From NCBI GenBank assembly GCA_046756945.1, contig JBHHXI010000038.1, positions 1 to 20,974 of the forward strand: a DNA stretch of 20,974 bases, read 5' to 3'. Source of the stretch: JACZQZ01 sp046756945. GTDB lineage: Bacteria; Pseudomonadota; Alphaproteobacteria; Rhodospirillales; 2-02-FULL-58-16. The notes under the pieces were generated by a model. The model saw only the letters and a list, made by a program, of their open reading frames with translations, did not search any database and was not told the DNA's origin. Below, piece after piece: positions 1 to 7,846 of this stretch (position 1 is the first letter of the stretch; each line of letters starts with the position of its first letter). Both the position numbers and the translations under genes were made by a program.

Positions 1-15
1 TAATCAATAATAAGA

Positions 16-155
16 TAACCACGGAGAACACAGAGACCACAGAGGAATTTTCACAGAAAAATCAAAAAACGTTTCGCGCCATTAAATAAGAATCTTTATA
101 TTAGAAAATATTTTCTTTTACTTTATCTCTGTGTGCTCTGTGTTCTCTGTGGTTA
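16..155. repeat. Inverted-repeat element A (CACAGAG family)
   Basis: Two 30-base arms (16-45 and 126-155) are reverse complements of each other at 26 of 30 positions. Each arm is built from about three tandem 9-base units ending in CACAGAG. The roughly 80 bases between the arms are AT-rich, unlike the GC-rich genes around them. The same arm sequence recurs at 19741-19770 and 19917-19946, and in a GC-shifted form at 6000-6066, so this is a dispersed family. It lies upstream of the ABC transporter operon. Its function is unknown; it could be a MITE-like or REP-like element or a transcription barrier. Confidence 0.75.
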
Positions 156-290
156 GAATGCGATATCTGTGAAAAAAAGAAATGTCCTTTTTTATTTCCA
201 TGCCCATGGACCCGCGGGGCCGGGAAAATAAACGCCGCCCCGCCGAAACCCGTTTGTGTCGCCGCGCCGGGGCGTGAATAATCCCCGCCC
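156..290. other. Leader region upstream of the transporter operon
   Basis: This 135-base stretch holds no gene that I can support. It changes from AT-rich next to repeat A to GC-rich near the first ATPase gene. The bases just before the ATG at 291 contain no clear purine-rich ribosome binding site, so the first gene of the operon may be weakly initiated. I could not find a convincing -35/-10 pair. Confidence 0.4.
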
Positions 291-1285
291 ATGGAGCAAG
301 CCTCCGAAATCCGAACAGCCCCGTCCGATGCGATCCTCGAGGTGCGTGGCCTTGAGGTGACCTTCGCCACGGATCGGGGAGACCTGAAGGCCGCCGACGA
401 GGTGTCGTTCGCCCTTAAGCCCGGCCTGACCCTGGGCCTGGTCGGGGAATCGGGATGCGGCAAGACGGTGACGGCGCTGGCGGTCCTGGGCCTGGTGCCG
501 CCGCCGGGGCGGATCACCGGGGGCCGGGTCCTGTTCGGCGGCGACGACCTCGCGGCGCTCTCCGAGCGCGCCATGGAGGACATCCGGGGCCGGCGCATCT
601 CCATGGTCTTCCAGGAGCCGACGACGGCGTTCAATCCGGTGCTCACCATCGGCGATCAGATCGCCGAGGCGCTCATCATCCACGGCGGCGCCGGCCGCGA
701 ACAGGCGCAGGCGGCGGCCGTCGGGATGCTGGAGAAGGTGGGAATCCCGGACCCGGCCGAGCGCGCCGGGGCCTACCCCCACCAGATGTCCGGCGGCATG
801 CGCCAGCGGGCGATGATCGCCATGGCCATGATCTGCCGCCCCGACATCCTCATCGCCGACGAGCCGACGACGGCGCTGGACGTCACCATCCAGGCCCAGA
901 TCCTTGACCTGATGGGCGAGATGCAGCGTGAATTCGGCGTCGCCATCCTGTTCATCAGCCATGATCTGGCCGTGATTTCGGAGATGGCCGACGAGGTCAT
1001 GGTCATGTACGCCGGGCGGGTGGTCGAGCGGGCCCCGGCGGACGCGCTGCTGGCCCGCCCCCTGCACCCCTACACCCAGGGCCTGATCGACACCCTGCCC
1101 CGGCACGGCGTCGGGCGGGAGCGGCTGCCGGCCATCCCCGGGACCGTGCCCGACCTTGGCGCGTTGCCCGACGGCTGCCGCTTTTCCGACCGCTGCCCGC
1201 TCGCCGACGACGGCTGCCGCGCCGCCGATCCGCCCCTGACCGCGGCGCCGGGCGGGCGCTGGGTGGCCTGTTACAAGGCGGCGCC

Positions 1286-1289
<4 letters not shown>
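291..1289 (+). CDS. Peptide/nickel-type ABC importer, ATP-binding protein (DppD/OppD family)
   Basis: A 332-residue cytoplasmic ATPase that would power import of oligopeptides or similar solutes. Walker A GESGCGKT is at residues 52-59, the Q-loop Gln at 108, the signature MSGGMRQR at 166-173, Walker B ending in ADEP near 186-192 and the H-loop His at 224. The C-terminal extension typical of Opp/Dpp ATPases carries four cysteines (296, 302, 309, 327) in the CxxxxxC pattern that binds an iron-sulfur cluster in characterised family members. The length is normal for the family. The stop overlaps the start of the next ATPase gene by ATGA, implying translational coupling. The ATG at 291 is the only sensible start, although no strong ribosome binding site precedes it. 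The substrate cannot be read from the sequence, so no specific gene symbol is given. Confidence 0.95.
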
Positions 1290-2295
<1,006 letters not shown>

Positions 2296-2299
<4 letters not shown>

Positions 2300-3249
2300 C
2301 CCGGTTCCTGGCCACCCGCGTGGTGCAGTCGGTGATCGTGCTCGCCCTGATGTCGTTCGCCATTTATGCCCTGATCGGGCTGATGCCGGGCGACCCCATC
2401 GACCTGATGATCAGCGCCGACCCCAAGATGACGCCGGAGGACGCGGCCCGGCTGCGCGCGCTCTACGGCATCGACAAGCCGCTAGTCGAACGCTACGCCA
2501 CCTGGCTGACGGCGGCGCTGGGCGGGGACCTGGGCTATTCGCGCCTGTACGCGGCGCCGGTGCTGGACGTGCTGCTGCCGGCGCTCGGCAACACGCTGAT
2601 CCTGCTTGGCCTGACCCTGGTGCTGTCCCTGGCGATCGGGCTGCCCTCGGGCGTGATGGCGGCGCTCAGGCCCTATTCCAGGACCGACTATGCGGTCAAC
2701 CTTTTCGCCTTCGCCGGCATCTCGGTGCCGGCCTTCTGGCTGGGGCTTCTGTTGATCATCGTCTTTTCCGTCATCCTCGGCGTCCTGCCGGCCGGCGGCA
2801 CGGGCGCGGTGGGCGACGCCGGGTTCTGGGAGCGGGCCAAATATTTCGTGCTGCCGGTGGCGAACCTGACCCTGGCCAGCGTCGGCGGCCACACCCGCTA
2901 CATGCGCGCCGCCATGATGGAAACCCTCCGCCAGGACTACATCCGCACGGCCCGGGCCAAGGGCGCCGGCCGGGCGCGCGTCGTGCTCGGGCACGCGCTG
3001 CGCAACGCCATGATCCCCGTCGTCACCATCATCGCGCTGCAGTTCGGATACCTGTTCTCCGGCGCCCTGATCACCGAGACCATCTTCGCCTATCCGGGCA
3101 TGGGCAAGCTGATCTTCGATTCGATCATGGGCAACGACTTCAACCTGGCCCTGGTGGCGTTGCTGTTCGCCACCCTGGTGACGCTGGTCGGCAACCTGCT
3201 GGCCGACGTGGCCTACGCCTGGCTGGACCCGAGGATCACCTACCGATGA
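2296..3249 (+). CDS. ABC importer permease (DppB/OppB family)
   Basis: A 317-residue integral inner-membrane permease. The N-terminal segment (about residues 6-30) is hydrophobic and is followed by a soluble stretch with LYGIDKPL, typical of DppB-type permeases. The transmembrane core follows, with the EAA-loop sequence that docks on the ATPase (around DYIRTARAKGAGRARV), and a final membrane span ending in the family's usual WLDPRITYR tail. The start at 2296 overlaps the stop of the preceding ATPase gene by ATGA, which decides it over longer in-frame reading from upstream. The stop overlaps the next permease gene in the same way. It would pair with the next gene product to form the translocation channel. 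Confidence 0.93.
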
Positions 3250-4163
3250 GAGCCGCCACCGACAGCCAGAGCATGTTCGGCCTGGCCTTCAGGCGGTTCC
3301 GCCGCCACCGGCTGGCGCTGGGCAGCGCGGCAACGCTGGTGGTGCTGGCGGTGCTGGCGGCGGCCGCCCCCATCGTCGAGGCGGCGCTCGGCGTGGACTC
3401 GGACGCGGTGGACCTGTTCAACCGCTTCGCCCAGGCCACGGCGGCGCATCCGCTGGGCACCGACGAGCTGGGGCGCGACGTCCTGGTCCGCCTCTTGTAC
3501 GGAGGCCGGGTGTCCCTGCTCGTCGGACTGGTCACGGCCCTGGTCGCCGCGGTCATCGGCACCATCGTCGGCCTGTTGGCGGGCTTTTACGGCGGCCGCG
3601 TGGACGGGCTGCTCATGCGTTTCACCGACGGCGTCATCGCCCTGCCCCTGCTGCCGCTGCTCATCGTGCTCGCCGCGCTGGACCTGGAAAAGGTGGGCCT
3701 GCCGGCGGCCCTGGTACAGTCGGAGAACGTGAGTCTGTACCGCATCATCGCCATCGTCGCCCTGGTCGGCTGGACGACGGTGGCGCGGCTGGTGCGCGGC
3801 GCCGCCCTGACGCTCAGGGAGGCGGACTTCGTGCTCGCCGCCCACGTCCAGGGCGCCGGGGCCTTGCGCATCATGGCCGTGCACATCCTGCCCAACCTGA
3901 TATCGCCGGTCATCGTCGCCACGACCCTGTCGGTGGGCAGCGTGATCCTGCTCGAGTCCGTGTTGAGTTTCCTCGGCCTCGGCATCCAGCCGCCGATCCC
4001 GAGCTGGGGGAACCTGTTGACCAACGCCCAGGAGCTGATCTGGACGGCCCCGGCCCTCGCCTTCTACCCGGGCGTCCTCATTTTCGTCACGGTGATCGCC
4101 TTCAACTTCCTCGGCGACGGCCTGCAGGACGCCCTCGATCCGAAGGCGATGGAGGGGCGGTGA
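3246..4163 (+). CDS. ABC importer permease (DppC/OppC family)
   Basis: A 305-residue inner-membrane permease, the second half of the channel. It starts with a short basic cytoplasmic stretch and a first membrane span, then shows the OppC/DppC hallmark HPLGTDELGRDVLVRLLYGG in the periplasmic loop. The core domain follows with an EAA loop near DFVLAAHVQGAGALR and the family motif ESVLSFLGLGIQPPIPSWG. The C-terminus has the usual GDGLQDALDPK. It is the last gene of the transporter operon. Only 20 bases separate its stop from the stop of the convergent small gene at 4184, so any transcription terminator must lie inside a gene or be absent. No periplasmic binding protein gene follows it. Confidence 0.93.
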   Translation: MRAATDSQSMFGLAFRRFRRHRLALGSAATLVVLAVLAAAAPIVEAALGVDSDAVDLFNRFAQATAAHPLGTDELGRDVLVRLLYGGRVSLLVGLVTALVAAVIGTIVGLLAGFYGGRVDGLLMRFTDGVIALPLLPLLIVLAALDLEKVGLPAALVQSENVSLYRIIAIVALVGWTTVARLVRGAALTLREADFVLAAHVQGAGALRIMAVHILPNLISPVIVATTLSVGSVILLESVLSFLGLGIQPPIPSWGNLLTNAQELIWTAPALAFYPGVLIFVTVIAFNFLGDGLQDALDPKAMEGR

Positions 4164-4183
4164 TGGGGGCGTCGGGAGAGGGG

Positions 4184-4456
4184 CTACTCCTCGCCGATGC
4201 GCGGCGGACCGCCCATGCCCGAGGCGCTCGGCCCGAACGCCTTGTCGAGGACGGCGGTCGAGTCCTCGGCCAGGTGGATGGCGTCGCTCAGCAGGTTGAG
4301 GATCTTCATGCTGTTGTCGAGGACGTGGGCCGCCTCGGTGCGCTGGTCGTCGACGATCTTCGTGCACCGGGTCAGGATATCCTTGCGGATGGCCCTGAGG
4401 ATGTCCTCCAGCTTGTATCCCTCCGGGTTCTCCTTGGAAACCAGGAATCGCGTCAT
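4184..4456 (-). CDS. Small conserved protein of unknown function
   Basis: A 90-residue soluble protein that I do not recognise as a named family. It is predicted to be mostly alpha-helical: after an N-terminal MTRFLVSKENPEGYKLEDIL come amphipathic helices rich in charged and Leu/Ile residues, then a Gly/Pro-rich tail. The ATG at 4456 is preferred over in-frame codons further upstream because it is preceded by the purine-rich AGGGGAGAA about 8 bases away and because the extra N-terminal residues look non-coding. It lies downstream of the RsbU-like phosphatase on the same strand, with a 273-base gap holding DnaA-box-like sequences. It has no membrane segment, signal peptide or visible catalytic motif. 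I have an impression that similar short proteins occur in Rhodospirillales, but I cannot verify it here. Confidence 0.75.
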   Translation of the reverse strand: MTRFLVSKENPEGYKLEDILRAIRKDILTRCTKIVDDQRTEAAHVLDNSMKILNLLSDAIHLAEDSTAVLDKAFGPSASGMGGPPRIGEE

Positions 4457-4575
4457 TGGCCTTTTCTCCCCTACCGCGCGCCGGTGCCGGACCGCCGACA
4501 ACCGGCGTTCATCCTTGCCCGCGTAAAGCTATCACGGGGCGAAGCCCGCAGCCCACCGTCCGGGCGCCGTCCGGC

Positions 4576-4684
4576 TGTGGAAAACGCCCGGGATAACCCC
4601 CGGATGGCTTGCGGAAACCCGTGCATAAGTTCCGGAAACTCCTTTACACGCAAATGCTTAATATTCCGGAAACCTTTATCCACA
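4576..4684. promoter_or_regulatory. Candidate DnaA-box cluster with TTCCGGAA repeats
   Basis: A perfect DnaA box TTATCCACA lies at 4676-4684. Two one-mismatch boxes on the opposite strand lie at 4576-4584 (TGTGGAAAA) and 4620-4628 (CGTGCATAA). Between them the palindrome TTCCGGAA, extended to TTCCGGAAAC, occurs twice (4630-4639 and 4664-4673), 34 bases apart, and GGAAAC occurs a third time at 4613-4618. The segment is less GC-rich than its surroundings. It may be a DnaA-regulated promoter for the small gene at 4184, a DnaA titration site or part of an origin. There are no origin-associated genes nearby, so an origin is the least certain reading. Confidence 0.35.
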
Positions 4685-4729
4685 GGATTGGGTGCCCGCC
4701 CCGCCGCGCCCCGCCGCGCCCGTCGGCGG

Positions 4730-5866
4730 TCAAAGGCGTTTGACCACCAGGCTGGTGATGTCGTCGTGCTGCGGCGCCCCGTAGGTGAACCCATCCAGGG
4801 CGGAGAACACGGTCACCGCCAGGGCCTCGGCGGGAAGGCCCCGGCCCTCCCTCAGGGCGGCGGCCAGGCGTTCCTCGGTGAACTGGTTGCGGTCCGGATC
4901 GAAGGCCTCGGTCAGACCGTCCGTGTAATAGAACAGCGTGTCCCCGGGAAACAGGGTGAGCGAAGCCTGTTCATAGACGGCTCCTTCATCCACCCCGAGG
5001 ACGACGCCTTCCCCCCCTTCCACACGCCGCACCTCGCCGGAATCCCCGTCGATCATGAAGGGCGGCGGGTGGCCGCCGTTGGCGTAGGTAAGCTCCCAGG
5101 TCGAGGTGTCGAGGATGCTATAGAACACCGACACCAGAATGCCGGGGATGCTTTCGCGGCACAGCAGCGTGTTGACCCGGGCCAGACAGTCCCCGGGCGC
5201 GGCCCCGGTCGACGTCGCCGCCCGCATCAGGGTGTGGGCCACGGCCATGAAGAAGGCGGCGGGAACGCCCTTGCCCGCCACATCGGCGACGACGAACCCC
5301 AGGGTCTTGGCGTCGATCTCGAAGAAGTCGTAGAAATCGCCGCCCATTTCCCGGGCCGGCGTCATCTGGGCGAAGATGTTCAGGTCGTCGCGCCCCCGGA
5401 AGCGGCCGGGCAGGATGCCCTGCTGGATGGCCTCGGCGATGCCCAGTTCCTTGCGGATGGTTGCCAGTTCCCGGGCGCCTTCCCGGGCCCGGCGCCGTTC
5501 CTCGCGGTCGGCCAGGACCCGGGTCACGGTGCGGGACAGGTCTTCGACATCGATCGGCCTGGTCAGGAAGTCCTGGGCGCCTTCGTTCATGGCCCGGCGG
5601 ACGGCCGGCAGGTCGCCCCCGGGCGCCAGCGCGATCAACGCCAGGCCCGGGGCCGCTTCCCTCAGCCGGCGGAAGCCGTCCATGCCGGCGCGCCCGCCAA
5701 CGGCGACGAGCGCCACGGGAAAATCCGCGTCGGACGCCGCCAGGCGCGCCGCCTCGCCGGCGTCCCCGACGCACAGGAACTGGTGCGCGCCCGCGGCACC
5801 CGGGTTGCCCAGGCGCCAGCCTGCCTGCGCGTCCGGTTCGTCGTCCACCACCAGGATCCTGGCCAT
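4730..5866 (-). CDS. SpoIIE/RsbU-type PP2C phosphatase with degenerate receiver domain
   Basis: A 378-residue cytoplasmic signalling protein. Residues 1-115 form a CheY-like receiver starting MARILVVDDE. A charged, probably coiled-coil linker spans about 117-150, and residues 155-378 form a PP2C serine/threonine phosphatase domain of the RsbU/SpoIIE class. The phosphatase metal ligands look intact: GGDFYD (Asp177), VADVAGKG (Asp195), YTDGLTE (Asp316) and HDD (Asp368, Asp369). The receiver is not intact: the phosphoacceptor position, seven residues before the conserved MDG Asp, is Val56, and the TKP lysine is Arg103. Such proteins usually dephosphorylate an anti-sigma-factor antagonist in a partner-switching pathway; no antagonist or anti-sigma gene is visible here. 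The ATG at 5866 is preceded by GGGGGCC. Input control is probably not by classical phosphorylation. Confidence 0.9.
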   Translation of the reverse strand: MARILVVDDEPDAQAGWRLGNPGAAGAHQFLCVGDAGEAARLAASDADFPVALVAVGGRAGMDGFRRLREAAPGLALIALAPGGDLPAVRRAMNEGAQDFLTRPIDVEDLSRTVTRVLADREERRRAREGARELATIRKELGIAEAIQQGILPGRFRGRDDLNIFAQMTPAREMGGDFYDFFEIDAKTLGFVVADVAGKGVPAAFFMAVAHTLMRAATSTGAAPGDCLARVNTLLCRESIPGILVSVFYSILDTSTWELTYANGGHPPPFMIDGDSGEVRRVEGGEGVVLGVDEGAVYEQASLTLFPGDTLFYYTDGLTEAFDPDRNQFTEERLAAALREGRGLPAEALAVTVFSALDGFTYGAPQHDDITSLVVKRL

Positions 5867-5999
5867 GGGTGGCCCCCAAAAAGAATGTGCGCCAACAAGC
5901 TAGGCCGTCAAAGGGGCGGCGCGCAACGCCAGTCTGAAACGGCAGTGCCGGGGGTGAAATTTCGGTGCCCGGCCGTGACAGCGCATTTGTTTTATTAAC

Positions 6000-6152
6000 C
6001 CTCTGCGGTCCTCCGCGTCCTCCGCGTTTCGAATTTCAACGCGGAGGACGCAAAGGGACGCGGAGGAAAAGAAAGAACCTGTTCACCACCAAGACACCGG
6101 GAAAGAGCGCAGCCGACGGCGTATTGGCGCCTTCGTGTCCCGGCGGTTGGAT
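6000..6152. repeat. Inverted-repeat element B (GC-shifted CACAGAG family)
   Basis: The first hairpin has 29-base arms at 6000-6028 and 6038-6066 that pair at 24 positions around a 9-base loop. The arm is again three units of about 9 bases (CGCGGAGGA-like), aligning with the CACAGAG units of elements A and C but with G and C replacing A and T. A second, looser palindrome follows: its left half near 6084-6105 (ACCACCAAGACACC) pairs with its right half near 6129-6152 (CGTGTCCCGGCGGT). This second arm type is also found inside element C, so B carries the same two arm types side by side instead of nested. Confidence 0.65.
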
Positions 6153-6254
6153 AAAGGTGCCCCCCATCCCCCTCGGGCCGGGGCGTCGGACTGTTTTCCG
6201 GATACAAGGCCCGCTTTTCGATGTTTTCCGTCCCCCCGGGCCCGATGAAAATTG

Positions 6255-6305
6255 CAACCGCGGTTGACCTCCGTCAAAGTACGGACCCCGACCTCCGGGA
6301 ATTAT
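6255..6305 (+). promoter_or_regulatory. FNR/FixK-type box and candidate class II promoter for the aminotransferase gene
   Basis: The perfect dyad TTGAC-CTCC-GTCAA at 6264-6277 matches the Crp/Fnr-superfamily pattern TTGAY-N4-RTCAA. Its centre is at 6270.5. A class II activated promoter, with the site centred at -41.5, would start at 6312 and place the -10 hexamer at 6300-6305, where AATTAT is found (4 of 6 to consensus). A 12-base perfect palindrome, CAACCGCGGTTG at 6255-6266, overlaps the left half-site by three bases, suggesting a second regulator. This is a sequence-only inference; the -10 is not strong. Confidence 0.45.
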
Positions 6306-6327
6306 GGGCGCCCCCCACGCCGTGGGC

Positions 6328-6334
6328 GAGGAGA
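6328..6334 (+). promoter_or_regulatory. Ribosome binding site that decides the aminotransferase start
   Basis: GAGGAGA lies eight bases before the GTG at 6343. The upstream in-frame ATG at 6304 has no such site and falls within the predicted -10 element, so the GTG start is preferred. Confidence 0.6.
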
Positions 6335-6342
6335 GTAATGCC

Positions 6343-7725
6343 GTGAATCGCAATGGCACATCGGCGGCCGGCCGGGACGTCGCGTACCACCTGCATCCGT
6401 TCACCAACCTGAAGCTTCTGCAGACGGAAGGCCCGCTGGTCATCACCCGGGGCAAGGGCGTGCGCGTGTTCGACGAGAACGGCAAGGCCTACATCGAGGG
6501 TCTGGCGGGGCTGTGGTGCGCGGCGCTCGGGTTCGGCGAGGAGCGACTGATCGAGGCCGCCGCGGACCAGATGCGCCGGTTGTCGTTCTACCACGGTTTC
6601 GGCGGCAACGTCTCCGACACCATCATCGACCTCGCCGAGACGCTTGTCGGCATGGCCCCGGTGCCCATGTCCAAGGCGTTCTTCGCCAACTCGGGCTCAG
6701 AGGCCAACGACACCGCGATCAAGCTGGTCTGGTACTACAACAACGCCATCGGCCGGCCGAACAAGAAGAAGATCATCTCGCGCCACAAGGCGTACCACGG
6801 GGTCTCCGTGGCCGCCGGCAGCCTGACCGGCCTGCCCACCGCCCATGAGGACTTCGACCTGCCGATCCCGCGCATCCTGCACACCGACTGCCCCCATTAC
6901 TACCGCTTCGCCGAGGCCGGCGAGAGCGAGGAGGCCTTCGCCACCCGCTGCGCCGAGAACCTGGAGAAACTGATCGTCGAGGAAGACCCGGAGACGGTCG
7001 CCGCCTTCATCGCCGAACCGGTGATGGGCGCCGGCGGCGTCATCGTGCCGCCGCCTACCTACTTCGAGAAGATCCAGTCGGTGCTGGAGAAATACGACGT
7101 GCTGTTCATCGCCGACGAGGTGATCTGCGGCTTCGGGCGCACCGGCAACATGTGGGGGTCGGAGACCTTCGATCTCCGTCCCGACATGATCACCGTCGCC
7201 AAGGCGCTGTCGTCGGGCTATGTGCCCATCTCGGCGCTGCTGGTGTCCGAGCCCATCTACCGGGCGATGGTGCACGAGAGCGCCAAGATCGGGGTCTTCG
7301 GCCACGGTTTCACCTATTCGGGCCACCCGGTGGCCGCGGCGGTGGCGCTGGAGGCCCTGAAGATCTACGAGGAACGGAACATCGTCCGCCAGGTGCGCGC
7401 CGTCAGCCCCCACCTGCAGGACGGCCTCAGGTGCTTCGCCGGCCACCCGCTGGTGGGCGAGGTGCGGGGCATCGGCCTGGTGGGCGCGGTGGAACTGGTC
7501 AGGCGGAAGGAAACCGGCGAGCCCTTCGACCCCGGCGCCGGCGCCGGCGCCTATCTGGTCAAGCGCGCCCACCGGCACGGCCTGATCACGCGGGCGCTGG
7601 GCGATACCATCGCGTTTTCGCCGCCCCTGGTCATCACGGTGGGCGAAATCGAGGAAATGCTGGCCAGTTTCGGCCGCGCGCTCGACGAAACCGAGGCCTG
7701 GGCCGCCAAGGAGGGTCTGGTGTGA
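6343..7725 (+). CDS. Class III (omega-amino acid) pyridoxal-phosphate aminotransferase
   Basis: A 460-residue fold-type I enzyme of the omega-amino acid:pyruvate / putrescine:pyruvate aminotransferase group. It transfers an amino group from a terminal amine to a keto acid. The N-terminus has DVAYHLHPFTNL, typical of this group. SGSEANDTAIK (117-127) binds the cofactor phosphate, ADEV holds the pyridine-N-binding Asp258, TVAKALSSGY carries the Schiff-base Lys287, and FTYSGHP gives Thr324, the phosphate-binding residue from the second subunit. The length is normal. The start is set at GTG 6343 by the GAGGAGA ribosome binding site; ATG 6304 would add 13 residues. It is followed 121 bases later by hemA on the same strand. 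The substrate is not determinable from sequence; taurine, beta-alanine and polyamines are possibilities. Confidence 0.9.
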   Translation: MNRNGTSAAGRDVAYHLHPFTNLKLLQTEGPLVITRGKGVRVFDENGKAYIEGLAGLWCAALGFGEERLIEAAADQMRRLSFYHGFGGNVSDTIIDLAETLVGMAPVPMSKAFFANSGSEANDTAIKLVWYYNNAIGRPNKKKIISRHKAYHGVSVAAGSLTGLPTAHEDFDLPIPRILHTDCPHYYRFAEAGESEEAFATRCAENLEKLIVEEDPETVAAFIAEPVMGAGGVIVPPPTYFEKIQSVLEKYDVLFIADEVICGFGRTGNMWGSETFDLRPDMITVAKALSSGYVPISALLVSEPIYRAMVHESAKIGVFGHGFTYSGHPVAAAVALEALKIYEERNIVRQVRAVSPHLQDGLRCFAGHPLVGEVRGIGLVGAVELVRRKETGEPFDPGAGAGAYLVKRAHRHGLITRALGDTIAFSPPLVITVGEIEEMLASFGRALDETEAWAAKEGLV

Positions 7726-7744
7726 GGAAATGCGAAACCGGCGT

Positions 7745-7772
7745 CCGGCCGCGCCAAGGTTGCGGCGGCCGG
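7745..7772 (+). terminator. Weak hairpin after the aminotransferase gene
   Basis: CCGGCCGC at 7745-7752 pairs perfectly with GCGGCCGG at 7765-7772 around a 12-base loop. No T-run follows, so an intrinsic terminator is doubtful and read-through into hemA is plausible. Confidence 0.25.
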
Positions 7773-7774
7773 GC

Positions 7775-7803
7775 TTGATCCATTAGAATAATTGCAAATA
7801 CAC
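7775..7803 (+). promoter_or_regulatory. Candidate hemA promoter
   Basis: TTGATC at 7775-7780 and ATACAC at 7798-7803 are separated by 17 bases in the AT-rich stretch before hemA. The -35 is reasonable, the -10 poor. TTGAT is also a half-site of an FNR box, but the second half (TAGAA instead of ATCAA) is degenerate. A strong ribosome binding site GGGGAGG follows at 7832-7838. Confidence 0.25.
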
Positions 7804-7846
7804 CGGGATAAAAGTACAGCAAGACGGTCCCGGGGAGGGTTCCGTT

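Larger units (their letters stand above)
5867..6342. other. 476-base divergent intergenic region
   Basis: No gene is supported here. The region separates the divergently transcribed phosphatase and aminotransferase genes. It holds a weak hairpin at 5947-5973 (GCCGGG / CCCGGC), the GC-rich inverted-repeat element B (6000-6066), a second looser palindrome (about 6082-6152), and near the right end an FNR/FixK-type dyad overlapping another palindrome. Open frames across it are short and their translations read as repeat-derived arginine/proline-rich peptides. Confidence 0.6.

Noticed and set aside
101..649. Open frame on the minus strand ending in a His/Arg-rich NHREHRAHRD stretch
   Set aside because: The tail is the translation of repeat element A and the rest is antisense to the first ATPase gene, whose motifs are intact. 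Such peptides are a known annotation artefact of CACAGAG repeats.
4609..4673. GGAAC-type ECF (EcfG) general-stress promoter near the RsbU-like gene
   Set aside because: GGAAC/GGAAAC motifs are present, but no GTT-type -10 lies at 16-17 bases on either strand.
4160..5998. 612-codon plus-strand open frame
   Set aside because: It runs antisense to the small conserved gene and the PP2C phosphatase. Long antisense frames are expected in GC-rich DNA; its translation has no domain features.
6304..6342. ATG at 6304 as the start of the aminotransferase
   Set aside because: It has no ribosome binding site and falls in the predicted -10 region, while GTG 6343 has GAGGAGA at good spacing.
7775..7788. 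FNR box upstream of hemA (TTGAT-N4-TAGAA)
   Set aside because: Only the left half-site matches, and no -10 hexamer fits the class II distance. Kept only as a weak ordinary promoter candidate.
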